Positions 1 through 5,450 of a stretch of 5,450 bases of DNA are shown here, one piece after another. The notes beneath the pieces were generated by a model. It searched no databases. It had not been told where the DNA came from and was given only the letters and a program-made list of their open reading frames with translations. A program made the position numbers and the translations under genes. Within the stretch, counting starts at the first letter, position 1. Every line of letters starts with the position of its first letter. Origin of the DNA: an uncultured Spongiibacteraceae bacterium (lineage in GTDB: Bacteria > Pseudomonadota > Gammaproteobacteria > Pseudomonadales > Dasaniaceae); assembly GCA_937969395.1 (NCBI GenBank), contig CALBVI010000241.1, positions 1 to 5,450 of the forward strand. The letters are read 5' to 3'.

Positions 1-131
1 GTATTGAGTCGCCATTGCTGGTAATTATTTTGGCGGGCGTATTCGCTATTTTATTAGGTTGGATTACCGTCGCAGGTCAAGCCTATAAAACCGCTAGAGC
101 TAACCCAGTCATGGCTTTGCGTCATGAATAA
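1..131 (+). CDS. FtsX/MacB-type ABC transporter permease, C-terminal fragment
   Basis: Only the last 42 codons are in the window; the gene starts to the left. The reading frame uses codons beginning at position 3 and stops with TAA at 129-131. It encodes a hydrophobic segment (SPLLVIILAGVFAILLGW) followed by a short basic tail ending in ARANPVMALRHE. A last transmembrane helix followed by A-x-x-NPV-x-ALR-x-E is the usual C-terminus of FtsX-like permeases of the MacB/LolC type. These are inner-membrane subunits that couple a cytoplasmic ATPase to export or extraction of lipids, lipoproteins or peptides. The substrate cannot be told from this tail. The gene converges on the receiver gene at 214-633, with an 82-bp gap that holds no convincing terminator. 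The family call is fairly firm; the subfamily is not. Confidence 0.75.
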   Translation, partial: IESPLLVIILAGVFAILLGWITVAGQAYKTARANPVMALRHE

Positions 132-213
132 TAAAATACAGCACAGACTTTTAGATGCGGATGTTTGAAAAGTGCGTCGGTTTAGAATGAAGTGCAGTTA
201 TGCCGTGTTGATC

Positions 214-633
214 TTATTCAGAAGATTTTTGAGACTTAACTTTACGCAGTAGTTTGATGACTCGGTATTCGAGCTCTTTTGGTTGGAATGGCTTGGATAA
301 AAAATCGTTAACGCCAGCTGTCACTGCAGCGATTACTCGCTCCTTTTCAGTGGTGCCGGTCAACATAAGAAATGGAATGTGTTGATGTCGTGCGGAGCCT
401 CTCACAAGTTTGAGAAGCTCCAGACCACAGACTTGCGGCATGTCCCAATCGCAAACAATGAGATCGATCTCTATTGTTTGCAAATTTTTCCAAGCGACTT
501 CACCGTTGGGCATGGGGAAGACTTGCTTTACTCCCATTTCTTTAAGGCAGGCGCTTACCATGCTACGTATAGATTCCATGTCATCTACAACAAGTACGTT
601 GAGCGCCTGAATTTTATTCTCAATACTATCCAC
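214..633 (-). CDS. Single-domain response regulator (CheY-like receiver)
   Basis: This 139-residue protein is one receiver domain with no output domain. It would be cytoplasmic and phosphorylated by a partner histidine kinase. The expected landmarks are present: the acidic pair D17-D18 after strand beta-1 (LNVLVVDD), phospho-acceptor D62 in VCDWDMP, switch T92 in LMLTGT, and K114-P115 in FLSKPF. The size matches CheY-class proteins, with a short lysine-rich tail (RKVKSQKSSE). The start is GTG at 633-631. It is supported by AAGGA (640-644, minus strand) six bases upstream and by the closeness of the first beta strand, with no better ATG nearby. No histidine kinase or chemotaxis gene is visible, so the partner is unknown. 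It lies downstream of the SnoaL lipoprotein gene on the same strand, across a 99-bp gap with an inverted repeat and a possible promoter of its own. Function could be motility control, kinase regulation or phosphorelay; the sequence does not decide. Confidence 0.9.
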   Translation of the reverse strand: MDSIENKIQALNVLVVDDMESIRSMVSACLKEMGVKQVFPMPNGEVAWKNLQTIEIDLIVCDWDMPQVCGLELLKLVRGSARHQHIPFLMLTGTTEKERVIAAVTAGVNDFLSKPFQPKELEYRVIKLLRKVKSQKSSE

Positions 634-639
634 AAACTA

Positions 640-644
640 TCCTT
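640..644 (-). promoter_or_regulatory. Ribosome binding site fixing the GTG start of the receiver gene
   Basis: The minus strand reads AAGGA here, followed by six bases (TAGTTT) and then GTG at 633-631. The good match to the anti-Shine-Dalgarno sequence at standard spacing is the main reason to accept the GTG as the start codon. Confidence 0.65.
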
Positions 645-662
645 TTCGTAAATTGATAGAGA

Positions 663-714
663 AAACTTAACACCCTACTGGTTACGATATAGCTGTAACG
701 TACTTGTTAAGTTT
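663..714 (-). repeat. Nested inverted repeat between the lipoprotein and receiver genes
   Basis: A perfect 10-bp inverted repeat (AAACTTAACA at 663-672, TGTTAAGTTT at 705-714) encloses a second 5-bp pair (GTTAC at 681-685, GTAAC at 695-699). As RNA from the minus strand it would form a two-tier stem-loop of 52 bases. It is followed by TCTCT rather than a clean U tract, and the arms are A+T-rich, so it would be a poor Rho-independent terminator. It could be the 3' end of the lipoprotein transcript, a structured leader of the receiver mRNA, or a protein-binding dyad. The repeat is directly visible; the role is open. Confidence 0.55.
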
Positions 715-723
715 GCAGATTGT

Positions 724-729
724 ATTATA
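724..729 (-). promoter_or_regulatory. Possible sigma70 -10 element for the receiver gene
   Basis: The minus strand reads a perfect TATAAT at 729-724, four bases past the lipoprotein stop codon and about 90 bases before the receiver GTG. No good -35 box is found 16-18 bases upstream: the hexamer at 17-bp spacing is AGGCTG. It would therefore need an activator or be weak. If it is real, transcription would start near 717, just ahead of the nested inverted repeat, which would then form the 5' leader. Confidence 0.3.
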
Positions 730-732
730 GAC

Positions 733-1845
733 CTATTCTGAGGGTTCAGCCTCTCCCTGAAACCAATAGTCTTGAGGGCCGCCAATTTGTAGTAACATGC
801 CAAGATCGTCACCAAACCACCAATTAAATTTCCAAGTTTCACCATCAAACTCTTGGAAGCCAAATTCAACCGCTGATACTGGGCGATTCTTTGAGGGGAT
901 GCCAAAAAGGCTTCGGCTGTTGGTGGCTGTTAGACGAAATTGAATAACGGCGCGTTTTCCGTCCGCAACAAGATTGCTAATCATGTCCACGCGGTCAGGA
1001 AAAGCCGCGAGAAAAGGATTGTCTTTAATGCCGGGTTGCGTACCTGCGTCTAGCAAGTTAAAAAATCCACTGCGTAAACCTTTGCGTTGCGATTGGTCCG
1101 CATGCAGTACCTGTTTTTTGTAGGCGGGGGCTTTCCATGCATTTAGCTGCAGTTTATTGCGATACTCTTGCGAGTCGATTGGATTCGCCAAAGCCTCTTT
1201 CATGATTTCGTTCCCAGTTCTAGCAGGCAATACGTGCGGCCATGCTTCCCATCGTCCGTCAGCGCGAGCGGGTAGCGGTTTGCCAATTTGACGTAAAAAG
1301 CCAGCTTCATCTGCCATTGACCAACTTTTGGTGATCTTGCCATCCTCTAACCAAAATACAGCGGCTGCTGGAATATCAAATGATTTGTCTGTGGCTGGGA
1401 TGCCATAAAAATTGCCAGAATGGGTGCCGGATATATAATAGCGAACAATAACAATATCGTCTTCAGCAATAAAAGCATCTGCGCGATTACGGCGGTGAGT
1501 GATTGCTGTTTTTAATGGAGCGGCCGCCGCGGCTAACTCAGAACCTGCGGCGTGATAATCCATGTTGGCAAATTCTTTGCGGAGCTCTTGGTAGTTAGGC
1601 GATAAAATTTTAGCTGATACCACAGGCATTAACGAAGTACTTAATGCTTCCATATAATCCATGACAATTAATTTGTTAAGATTTTTTGTCGCTATTTTTT
1701 GGTCTTGAGTAGTGTGATTTTGAGCAGGTGTTGGTGAGTTGTTAGTCGTAGTTTCTTGTATATTAGTGCAACCAATAAAAGCTAAACTGGATACGGTAAT
1801 GATTAAAAAATAAAATTTATTTATTTTTCCTGATTTCTTTTTCAT
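733..1845 (-). CDS. Lipoprotein with two tandem SnoaL/NTF2-like domains
   Basis: This 370-residue protein has a lipoprotein signal: a basic start (MKKKSGKINK), a hydrophobic core, and the lipobox FIGC with the lipidated cysteine at 26. Thr at +2 does not signal inner-membrane retention, so outer-membrane anchoring is likely. A Thr/Asn/Gln-rich linker (27-50) follows. Residues about 62-190 form a SnoaL-like (polyketide-cyclase-like) fold, recognised by SGTHSGNFYGIPATDKSF (139-156), DGKITKSW (168-175), the D179 region and LRQIGKP. Residues about 250-355 repeat the same pattern: TATNSRSLFGIPSKNRPV (306-323), FDGETWKFNWW (333-343) and DDLGMLLQIG. SnoaL-fold proteins are small cone-shaped barrels that may be cyclases, isomerases, hydrolases or binding proteins, so catalysis cannot be assumed. 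The ATG at 1845 is preceded by AGGGAG (1852-1857) at six bases. It is transcribed divergently from the DUF6152-type gene. Confidence 0.8.
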   Translation of the reverse strand: MKKKSGKINKFYFLIITVSSLAFIGCTNIQETTTNNSPTPAQNHTTQDQKIATKNLNKLIVMDYMEALSTSLMPVVSAKILSPNYQELRKEFANMDYHAAGSELAAAAAPLKTAITHRRNRADAFIAEDDIVIVRYYISGTHSGNFYGIPATDKSFDIPAAAVFWLEDGKITKSWSMADEAGFLRQIGKPLPARADGRWEAWPHVLPARTGNEIMKEALANPIDSQEYRNKLQLNAWKAPAYKKQVLHADQSQRKGLRSGFFNLLDAGTQPGIKDNPFLAAFPDRVDMISNLVADGKRAVIQFRLTATNSRSLFGIPSKNRPVSAVEFGFQEFDGETWKFNWWFGDDLGMLLQIGGPQDYWFQGEAEPSE

Positions 1846-2104
1846 CTTATTCTCCCTGTTTGATAATTAGAACTTGTTATATTTACGAGCGATAACTGCG
1901 TGTCTACATGCTGCTCGTTGAGGGCATGCTAACCTAATCATACGGAAGCAGCTAATTAAGTTTCTTTGTGTAAGAAATGTGAAGGTGACTGTTAAAATAA
2001 GACAATATTTATTATTGGTTATGTTTTTCCGGTCGAATACTATCATTCGATGGCGAGAATGTTGATAATTGGCTTAGAGACTAAAAAACAATGAGGAAAC
2101 ACTA
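1846..2104. other. Divergent intergenic region between the lipoprotein and DUF6152-type genes
   Basis: This 259-bp spacer carries the promoters of two genes reading outward. On the left side a weak minus-strand -10 (TATAAC, 1881-1876) is visible without a good -35. An inverted pair ACGAGC/GCTCGT (1885-1890, 1913-1918) and a direct repeat CATGCT (1908-1913, 1925-1930) lie near it and could be regulator contacts, but they are short enough to be chance. The right side has a clearer promoter, listed separately. No coding sequence is seen. Confidence 0.5.
2015..2050 (+). promoter_or_regulatory. Candidate promoter with an operator-like dyad over the -10
   Basis: TTGGTT (2015-2020) and TACTAT (2038-2043) are separated by 17 bases, a reasonable sigma70 arrangement. 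It predicts a start near 2050 and a leader of about 55 bases before the ATG at 2105. A perfect dyad, TCGAAT (2033-2038), six-base spacer, ATTCGA (2045-2050), straddles the -10. A dimeric repressor bound there would block RNA polymerase. The boxes and dyad are seen; regulation is inferred, and the regulator is not encoded in the window. Confidence 0.4.
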
Positions 2105-3157
2105 ATGCCACGTTTATTTTTTTGTATATTTATTTTGGCTGCGTCGATACCTTCGGCTTTCGCTCATCATACTTGGACCGTTGAGTATGAAAGGGAAATT
2201 AACACTGAAATAGAAGGTGTTATTTCATCGATAGCTTGGGTAAATCCACACGTTAGATTTAAAGTGGTAGTTGATCAGGGAACTGATAAAGAGCAGGAGT
2301 GGGATATTGTCGGTACCTCAGTGAGTAACTTGGCACGTATGGATGTATCGAGAGGTATTTTGTCGGTCGGCGACAAAGTTCGCATGGCGGGCCACGGAGC
2401 AAAAAGATCTGACCATGGTATGTATATGATTAACCTCTTGTTACCCGATGGTCGTGAGGCTGTGTTTTCTAGCAGCGCTTCTTTGCGTTGGACGGGTGAG
2501 AGAATTGGCAGTGCAGATAAAGTACGTGGTGATTCGATTGATACGGCAGATGTTGCTACGCGCCCTGATTCAATATTTGCAGTTTGGACGACATTATTTG
2601 GTGTCCCTGAGAGTCGTTCTCTTCACCCGAGAAATACTGAGGACTTTCCACTAACAGCTCTTGGTTTGAAAGCCGTTGCTGACTACAACGCAGAAACAGA
2701 CAACCCTTTTGGCGCTTGCTCACCTAAGGGTGGTTCTGCAGTGATGGATGCTCCTTATCCTATGGAGCTAGTTGACCAGGGAGATACTATTTTATTAAAA
2801 CTCGAAGAATACGATACGATTCGCAGAATTCATCTTAGTGAGGTCCACGACGACAGTAAGGCTGCGCCGAGTTTGTTAGGTTACTCCACGGGTCGCTGGC
2901 AGGGCGATACACTGTTAGTCACAACGACTAAAATTGATTATCCATTTTTACATGTAGGTTCGCTTCCAAGTTTTATTCCGCAAAGTGCTTATGCGCAAAT
3001 GCAGGAGACGTTTAGATTAGGTGAAGAGCGTGATCGCTTATATTACTCGCTGGTTGTAACTGATACCGCGATGCTGATTAAACCTATGGTATTTAGCAAG
3101 TATTATCAGTGGCGCGCTGATGAGGCATTACAGCCTTATAGCTGCGATGAAAGTTAG
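2105..3157 (+). CDS. Secreted DUF6152-like protein with a C-terminal beta-rich domain of unknown function
   Basis: The 350-residue protein has a Sec signal peptide (MPRLFFCIFILAASIPSAFA) with probable cleavage after A20, leaving a mature protein that starts His21-His22. Residues about 21-115 resemble DUF6152: the HH start, IEGVISSIAWVNPHVRFKV (37-55), a GD turn, RMAGHGAK and a closing LLLPDGRE. Residues about 200-350 match a second uncharacterised family, seen by FGACSPKGG (202-210), PYPMEL (217-222), LEEYDTIRRIHL (233-244), GYSTGRWQGDTLLVTTT (259-275), FSKYYQW and PYSCDE (345-349). The mature protein has only two cysteines, C205 and C347, plausibly one disulfide in the periplasm. No catalytic motif is recognised. 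GAGGAAA (2093-2099) precedes the ATG. It is divergent from the SnoaL lipoprotein gene and convergent with the catalase gene. The C-terminal module has a paralogue at 5064-5450. Biochemical function is unknown. Confidence 0.8.
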   Translation: MPRLFFCIFILAASIPSAFAHHTWTVEYEREINTEIEGVISSIAWVNPHVRFKVVVDQGTDKEQEWDIVGTSVSNLARMDVSRGILSVGDKVRMAGHGAKRSDHGMYMINLLLPDGREAVFSSSASLRWTGERIGSADKVRGDSIDTADVATRPDSIFAVWTTLFGVPESRSLHPRNTEDFPLTALGLKAVADYNAETDNPFGACSPKGGSAVMDAPYPMELVDQGDTILLKLEEYDTIRRIHLSEVHDDSKAAPSLLGYSTGRWQGDTLLVTTTKIDYPFLHVGSLPSFIPQSAYAQMQETFRLGEERDRLYYSLVVTDTAMLIKPMVFSKYYQWRADEALQPYSCDES

Positions 3158-3181
3158 CGCCTTTTAGTTATAAACAGTTAG

Positions 3182-3207
3182 TTATTAAACCGTTAATTGT
3201 TTAATAA
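3182..3207 (+). repeat. A+T-rich hairpin just after the DUF6152-type gene
   Basis: A perfect 9-bp inverted repeat (TTATTAAAC at 3182-3190, GTTTAATAA at 3199-3207) surrounds an 8-base loop, 24 bases past the stop codon. It has no G+C core and only a short T run afterwards. It may protect the mRNA 3' end or be a product of local A+T richness; the main terminator is the next hairpin. Confidence 0.35.
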
Positions 3208-3240
3208 TAATTTTACCAATAACTAGTAACGTAAAAAATT

Positions 3241-3286
3241 AGCCGCCGTTTAAATGCATAACCATTTAAACGGCGGCTTTATTTTT
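3241..3286. terminator. Bidirectional Rho-independent terminator between convergent genes
   Basis: A perfect 16-bp stem (AGCCGCCGTTTAAATG at 3241-3256, complement at 3263-3278) closes a six-base loop. On the plus strand it is followed by TTATTTTTG. On the minus strand it is followed by AATTTTTTAC (complement of 3231-3240). It therefore has the stem and U tract needed in both directions and would end both the DUF6152-type gene and the catalase gene, whose stop codon is at 3304-3306. Confidence 0.9.
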
Positions 3287-3303
3287 GTAGCTGTTGTTAT
3301 CTT

Positions 3304-4749
3304 TTAAATATCATTCAAAGATAGGCCAAGTGCTTTAGCTATGCCTTCGCCATAGGCAGGATCGGCCTTTAGGCAATTGCTAATATGGCGTTTTTGAACC
3401 TCGATAGATGCGCCGCCAATAGAACCGGCAGTATTATTAAATAAAGCCTGTTGTTGCTCAGCATTCATTAATCTGAATAAATTACCTGGTTGTGAATAGT
3501 AATCGTCGTCTTCGCGATGATCCCAGCGAGCAGCAGCCCCTGATAAACTCATCGGTGGTTCAGAAAAATCGGGTTGCTCTTGCCATTCTTCTTTGCTGTT
3601 GGGTTCATAGCCAATAGTACTACCAAAATTGCCGTCAACCCGCATAGCGCCATCGCGATGATAACTGTGGACAGGGCAGCGCGGAGCATTCACTGGTATA
3701 TGGTTATGATTTACGCCTAGACGATAGCGCTGTGCATCACCATACGAAAATAAACGACCTTGGAGCATTTTATCGGGGGAGAAGCTAATACCAGGCACAA
3801 CGTTAGCTGGGTTAAAGGCTGATTGCTCAACTTCGGCAAAAAAGTTTTCAGGGTTTCTGTTGAGTTCAACCACGCCGACTTCAATTAATGGGTAGTCGCT
3901 GTGAGGCCAGACCTTGGTTAAATCAAAGGGGTTGTAAGGTGATTTTTCAGCTTGCTCCTCGGTCATTACTTGAATTTTTAAAGCCCATGAAGGGTTGCGG
4001 CCCTCTTCAATTGCATTATATAAGTCCGCTTGATGGCTCTCGCGATCTTTACCGATAACGACTTCCGCTTCTTGGTCGGTTAAATTCTCAATACCTTGAT
4101 TGGATTTAAAGTGGAATTTGACCCAAACACGTTCGTTATCAGCATTAATCATACTGAATGTATGGCTGCCAAATCCGTGCATGTGCCGATAGGTGGAGGG
4201 GAGTCCCCGATCGCTCATGACGATAGTCACTTGGTGTAGTGCTTCAGGAAGTGACGTCCAAAAATCCCAGTTATTTTGCGCGCTGCGCATATTAGTACGA
4301 GGATCACGTTTTACTGCATGGTTAAGGTCAGGGAATTTTAAGGGGTCACGTAAAAAGAAAACGGGCGTATTGTTGCCCACCATGTCCCAGTTACCTTCTT
4401 CAGTGTAAAACTTCAGTGCAAAACCGCGAATATCTCGCTCGGCATCGGCGGCGCCACGCTCACCGGCAACTGTTGTAAATCGGGCGAATAATTCAGTCTG
4501 CTTGCCGATTTCAGAGAATATTTTTGCTCGGCTGTATTGGGTAATGTCGTTGGTGACGGTAAATGTCCCATAAGCGCCAGAGCCTTTTGCGTGCATTCGT
4601 CTTTCAGGTATGACCTCTCGATCAAAGTGCGCTAATTTTTCTAAAAACCACACATCTTGTAGTAGTTGCGGGCCTCGTGGACCGGCGGTCATAACATTTT
4701 GATTATCTGATACGGGGCAACCAGCATTGGTCGTCAATTTCTTTTTCAT
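3304..4749 (-). CDS. katA: Monofunctional haem catalase, small-subunit clade 3 type
   Basis: This enzyme splits hydrogen peroxide to water and oxygen in the cytoplasm; no signal peptide is present. At 481 residues it is full length for small-subunit, NADPH-binding clade 3 catalases. The distal haem pocket is intact: H53 in [20 protein letters not shown] and N126 in [10 protein letters not shown], 73 residues apart as H74 and N147 are in bovine catalase. The proximal haem ligand is Y336 in [14 protein letters not shown]. Other family landmarks are [12 protein letters not shown] near the start, [13 protein letters not shown] (187-199), [14 protein letters not shown] (357-370), and a normal end ([20 protein letters not shown]). 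The sequence is closest in style to Proteus/Vibrio KatA; gene names vary (katA or katB) between species. The ATG at 4749 has AAAGGAG (4762-4756) six bases upstream. It appears to be a single-gene unit, with its own terminator and an OxyR-like upstream site. Nothing suggests inactivation. Confidence 0.97.
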   Translation of the reverse strand: MKKKLTTNAGCPVSDNQNVMTAGPRGPQLLQDVWFLEKLAHFDREVIPERRMHAKGSGAYGTFTVTNDITQYSRAKIFSEIGKQTELFARFTTVAGERGAADAERDIRGFALKFYTEEGNWDMVGNNTPVFFLRDPLKFPDLNHAVKRDPRTNMRSAQNNWDFWTSLPEALHQVTIVMSDRGLPSTYRHMHGFGSHTFSMINADNERVWVKFHFKSNQGIENLTDQEAEVVIGKDRESHQADLYNAIEEGRNPSWALKIQVMTEEQAEKSPYNPFDLTKVWPHSDYPLIEVGVVELNRNPENFFAEVEQSAFNPANVVPGISFSPDKMLQGRLFSYGDAQRYRLGVNHNHIPVNAPRCPVHSYHRDGAMRVDGNFGSTIGYEPNSKEEWQEQPDFSEPPMSLSGAAARWDHREDDDYYSQPGNLFRLMNAEQQQALFNNTAGSIGGASIEVQKRHISNCLKADPAYGEGIAKALGLSLNDI

Positions 4750-4784
4750 CTCTATCTCCTTTCAATTTATAATTTAGAGTGGAT

Positions 4785-4850
4785 AGAGTACGGCCAATTG
4801 ATTGATTGTTAAAATAGATTGTTTTCACTGCTTCGATAGTTTTTACTAAT
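4785..4850 (-). promoter_or_regulatory. Candidate catalase promoter with OxyR-like site
   Basis: On the minus strand, TTTAAC (4813-4808) and TACTCT (4790-4785) are spaced by 17 bases, a weak sigma70 pair about 35 bases before the ATG. Directly upstream (4850-4814) two CTAT half-sites occur exactly 22 bases apart, within ATTAGTAAAAACTAT and GTGAAAACAATCTAT. These are separated by seven bases, as in the OxyR pattern of ATAG-N7-CTAT units with N7 between. By hand count the match is about 14 of 20 conserved positions. Abutting a poor -35 is the usual layout for OxyR activation. No oxyR gene is in the window, so this is a prediction. Confidence 0.4.
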
Positions 4851-5023
4851 AATTCGCCATCGATGCTAAATAACAGCTATCTCAGGGCAATATCATAAGA
4901 ATAAAGCTCGGGGGGTTTAAATAAGGTTTGAGTTATTAAGGATTATTCGTTGGTAGGGGTTCTGTGCGAAAAATTGCAGCTGTTAGTTATGCTTTAATGA
5001 AGCTTGGTTATGTTTAAGTAAAT
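4851..5023. other. Non-coding stretch between the catalase promoter and the next terminator
   Basis: This is the rest of the 314-bp gap between the catalase start and the stop of the partial gene on the right. It is A+T-rich apart from one run of six G. No credible reading frame with a ribosome binding site, no RNA gene and no strong hairpin was found on either strand. Confidence 0.5.
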
Positions 5024-5054
5024 CCTCTCATTCAAATTCAATTTGAATGAGAGG
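5024..5054 (-). terminator. Rho-independent terminator of the partial gene at the right edge
   Basis: A perfect 14-bp inverted repeat (CCTCTCATTCAAAT at 5024-5037, complement at 5041-5054) has a three-base centre. It lies nine bases after the minus-strand TAA (5064-5066). Minus-strand sequence after it is ATTTACTT, a modest U tract. It should separate this transcript from the catalase gene downstream. Confidence 0.75.
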
Positions 5055-5063
5055 AGCGTTTCT

Positions 5064-5450
5064 TTATCCTTCTTCGCAGTTGTAAGGACTAACCTGTTCA
5101 CCAGGTACAGCAAGCCACGATTTTGAAAAAGTCGGTGGCTCGGTAAAGATATCAGGATTGCTAATAGTCATTGTGTAATCGAGGCGCTTGCCTTCATTAT
5201 TTGGAGTAAAGCGTTCAGTGATAATTGATGCTGGTGATTGAATTACACCGGTTAAATCTACCCACTGCCAACTAACATTGGTGGTTGTTACGACTAATGT
5301 TTTATCTTCCCAGCGACCAACAGAGTAACCCATATTCGTTGGCTCTTCATTGCTGTAATCAGCATCTGGATTCATATCAAAGGTGCGTACAGCATTACCT
5401 TCTTCCATATGCATAATGATTAGATTTTTACTTTTGGCAAATTGCATTGG
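5064..5450 (-). CDS. C-terminal part of an uncharacterised protein, paralogue of the module in the 2105-3157 gene
   Basis: The frame is open through the right edge: the codon at 5450-5448 is Pro before the Met at 5447, so that Met is internal and the true start lies outside. The visible 128 residues align along their whole length with the C-terminal module of the protein at 2105-3157. PMQF and the following IIMHMEEGNAVRTFDM match PMEL and LLKLEEYDTIRRIHL. GYSVGRWEDKTLVVTTT matches GYSTGRWQGDTLLVTTT. ERF with RLDYTMTI matches ETF with RLYYSLVV, PPTFSKSW matches PMVFSKYY, and PYNCEEG matches PYSCDES. The conserved near-terminal cysteine suggests the same disulfide, with its partner beyond the window edge. 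Export is expected by analogy but no signal peptide is visible. A strong hairpin follows the stop. No catalytic residues are recognised and function is unknown. Confidence 0.75.
   Translation of the reverse strand, partial: PMQFAKSKNLIIMHMEEGNAVRTFDMNPDADYSNEEPTNMGYSVGRWEDKTLVVTTTNVSWQWVDLTGVIQSPASIITERFTPNNEGKRLDYTMTISNPDIFTEPPTFSKSWLAVPGEQVSPYNCEEG

Noticed and set aside
132..213. Weak inverted repeat (ACTTTT at 147-152, AAAAGT at 168-173) between the permease and receiver genes, considered as a shared terminator.
   Set aside because: Only six A/T-dominated pairs with a 15-base loop and a flanking bulge; not better than expected by chance in A+T-rich DNA.
379..651. Plus-strand open frames opposite the receiver gene.
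   Set aside because: They lie antisense to a clearly conserved receiver domain, lack a ribosome binding site and resemble no known protein.
4193..4625. Open frames on both strands inside the catalase gene.
   Set aside because: Shadows of a highly conserved coding sequence; compositions are low quality and no start signals are present.
1833..4751. Identical 15-base stretch (ATTTCTTTTTCATCT) at the starts of the lipoprotein gene (1833-1847) and the catalase gene (4737-4751), considered as a shared control element or repeat.
   Set aside because: Both genes begin with MKKK codons next to the start codon, which explains most of the identity; the sequences diverge on both sides.
4871..4985. Inverted pair TAACAGCT (4871-4878) and AGCTGTTA (4978-4985) upstream of the catalase gene.
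   Set aside because: Eight bases separated by about 100 bases with no other paired sequence between; likely chance.
5064..5447. Treating the Met at 5447 as the true start of a small 127-residue protein.
   Set aside because: The frame stays open to the window edge, and alignment with the paralogue shows that homology continues through the preceding proline, so the Met is internal.

Overview
The window looks like chromosomal DNA from a marine-type gammaproteobacterium. This rests on the moderately low G+C, the E. coli-like ribosome binding sites, the clade-3 catalase of Vibrio/Proteus type, the CheY-like receiver with a DWDMP acceptor loop, and exported DUF6152-type proteins. The genus cannot be fixed from the sequence. 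No RNA gene, insertion sequence, CRISPR array or phage gene was seen.

Layout, left to right. (1) At 1-131 (+) is the C-terminal tail of an FtsX/MacB-type ABC transporter permease. (2) At 214-633 (-) is a stand-alone response-regulator receiver domain with a GTG start. Its 5' side carries a nested inverted repeat (663-714) and a consensus -10 hexamer. (3) At 733-1845 (-) is a lipoprotein built from two SnoaL/NTF2-like domains. (4) At 1846-2104 is a divergent intergenic region; a candidate promoter on its right side has its -10 inside a perfect 6-6-6 dyad. (5) At 2105-3157 (+) is a secreted two-module protein: an N-terminal DUF6152-like domain, whose mature end would begin His-His, plus a C-terminal beta-rich domain of unknown function. 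(6) At 3241-3286 is a perfect 16-bp hairpin that acts as a shared terminator between convergent genes. (7) At 3304-4749 (-) is a complete monofunctional haem catalase. Its upstream region contains an OxyR-like array placed against a weak promoter. (8) At 5024-5054 is a second strong hairpin terminator. (9) At 5064-5450 (-) is the C-terminal part of a second protein homologous to the C-terminal module of gene 5. It runs off the right edge.

The main theme is cell-envelope proteins of unknown function around a cytoplasmic peroxide-detoxifying enzyme. Two paralogous copies of the same uncharacterised C-terminal module lie on either side of the catalase. The SnoaL-duplicated lipoprotein is transcribed divergently from one of them. 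A shared role (envelope, metal or redox, or lipophilic-substrate metabolism) is only inference. Each transcription unit appears to have its own terminator or promoter, so this is a neighbourhood rather than one operon.
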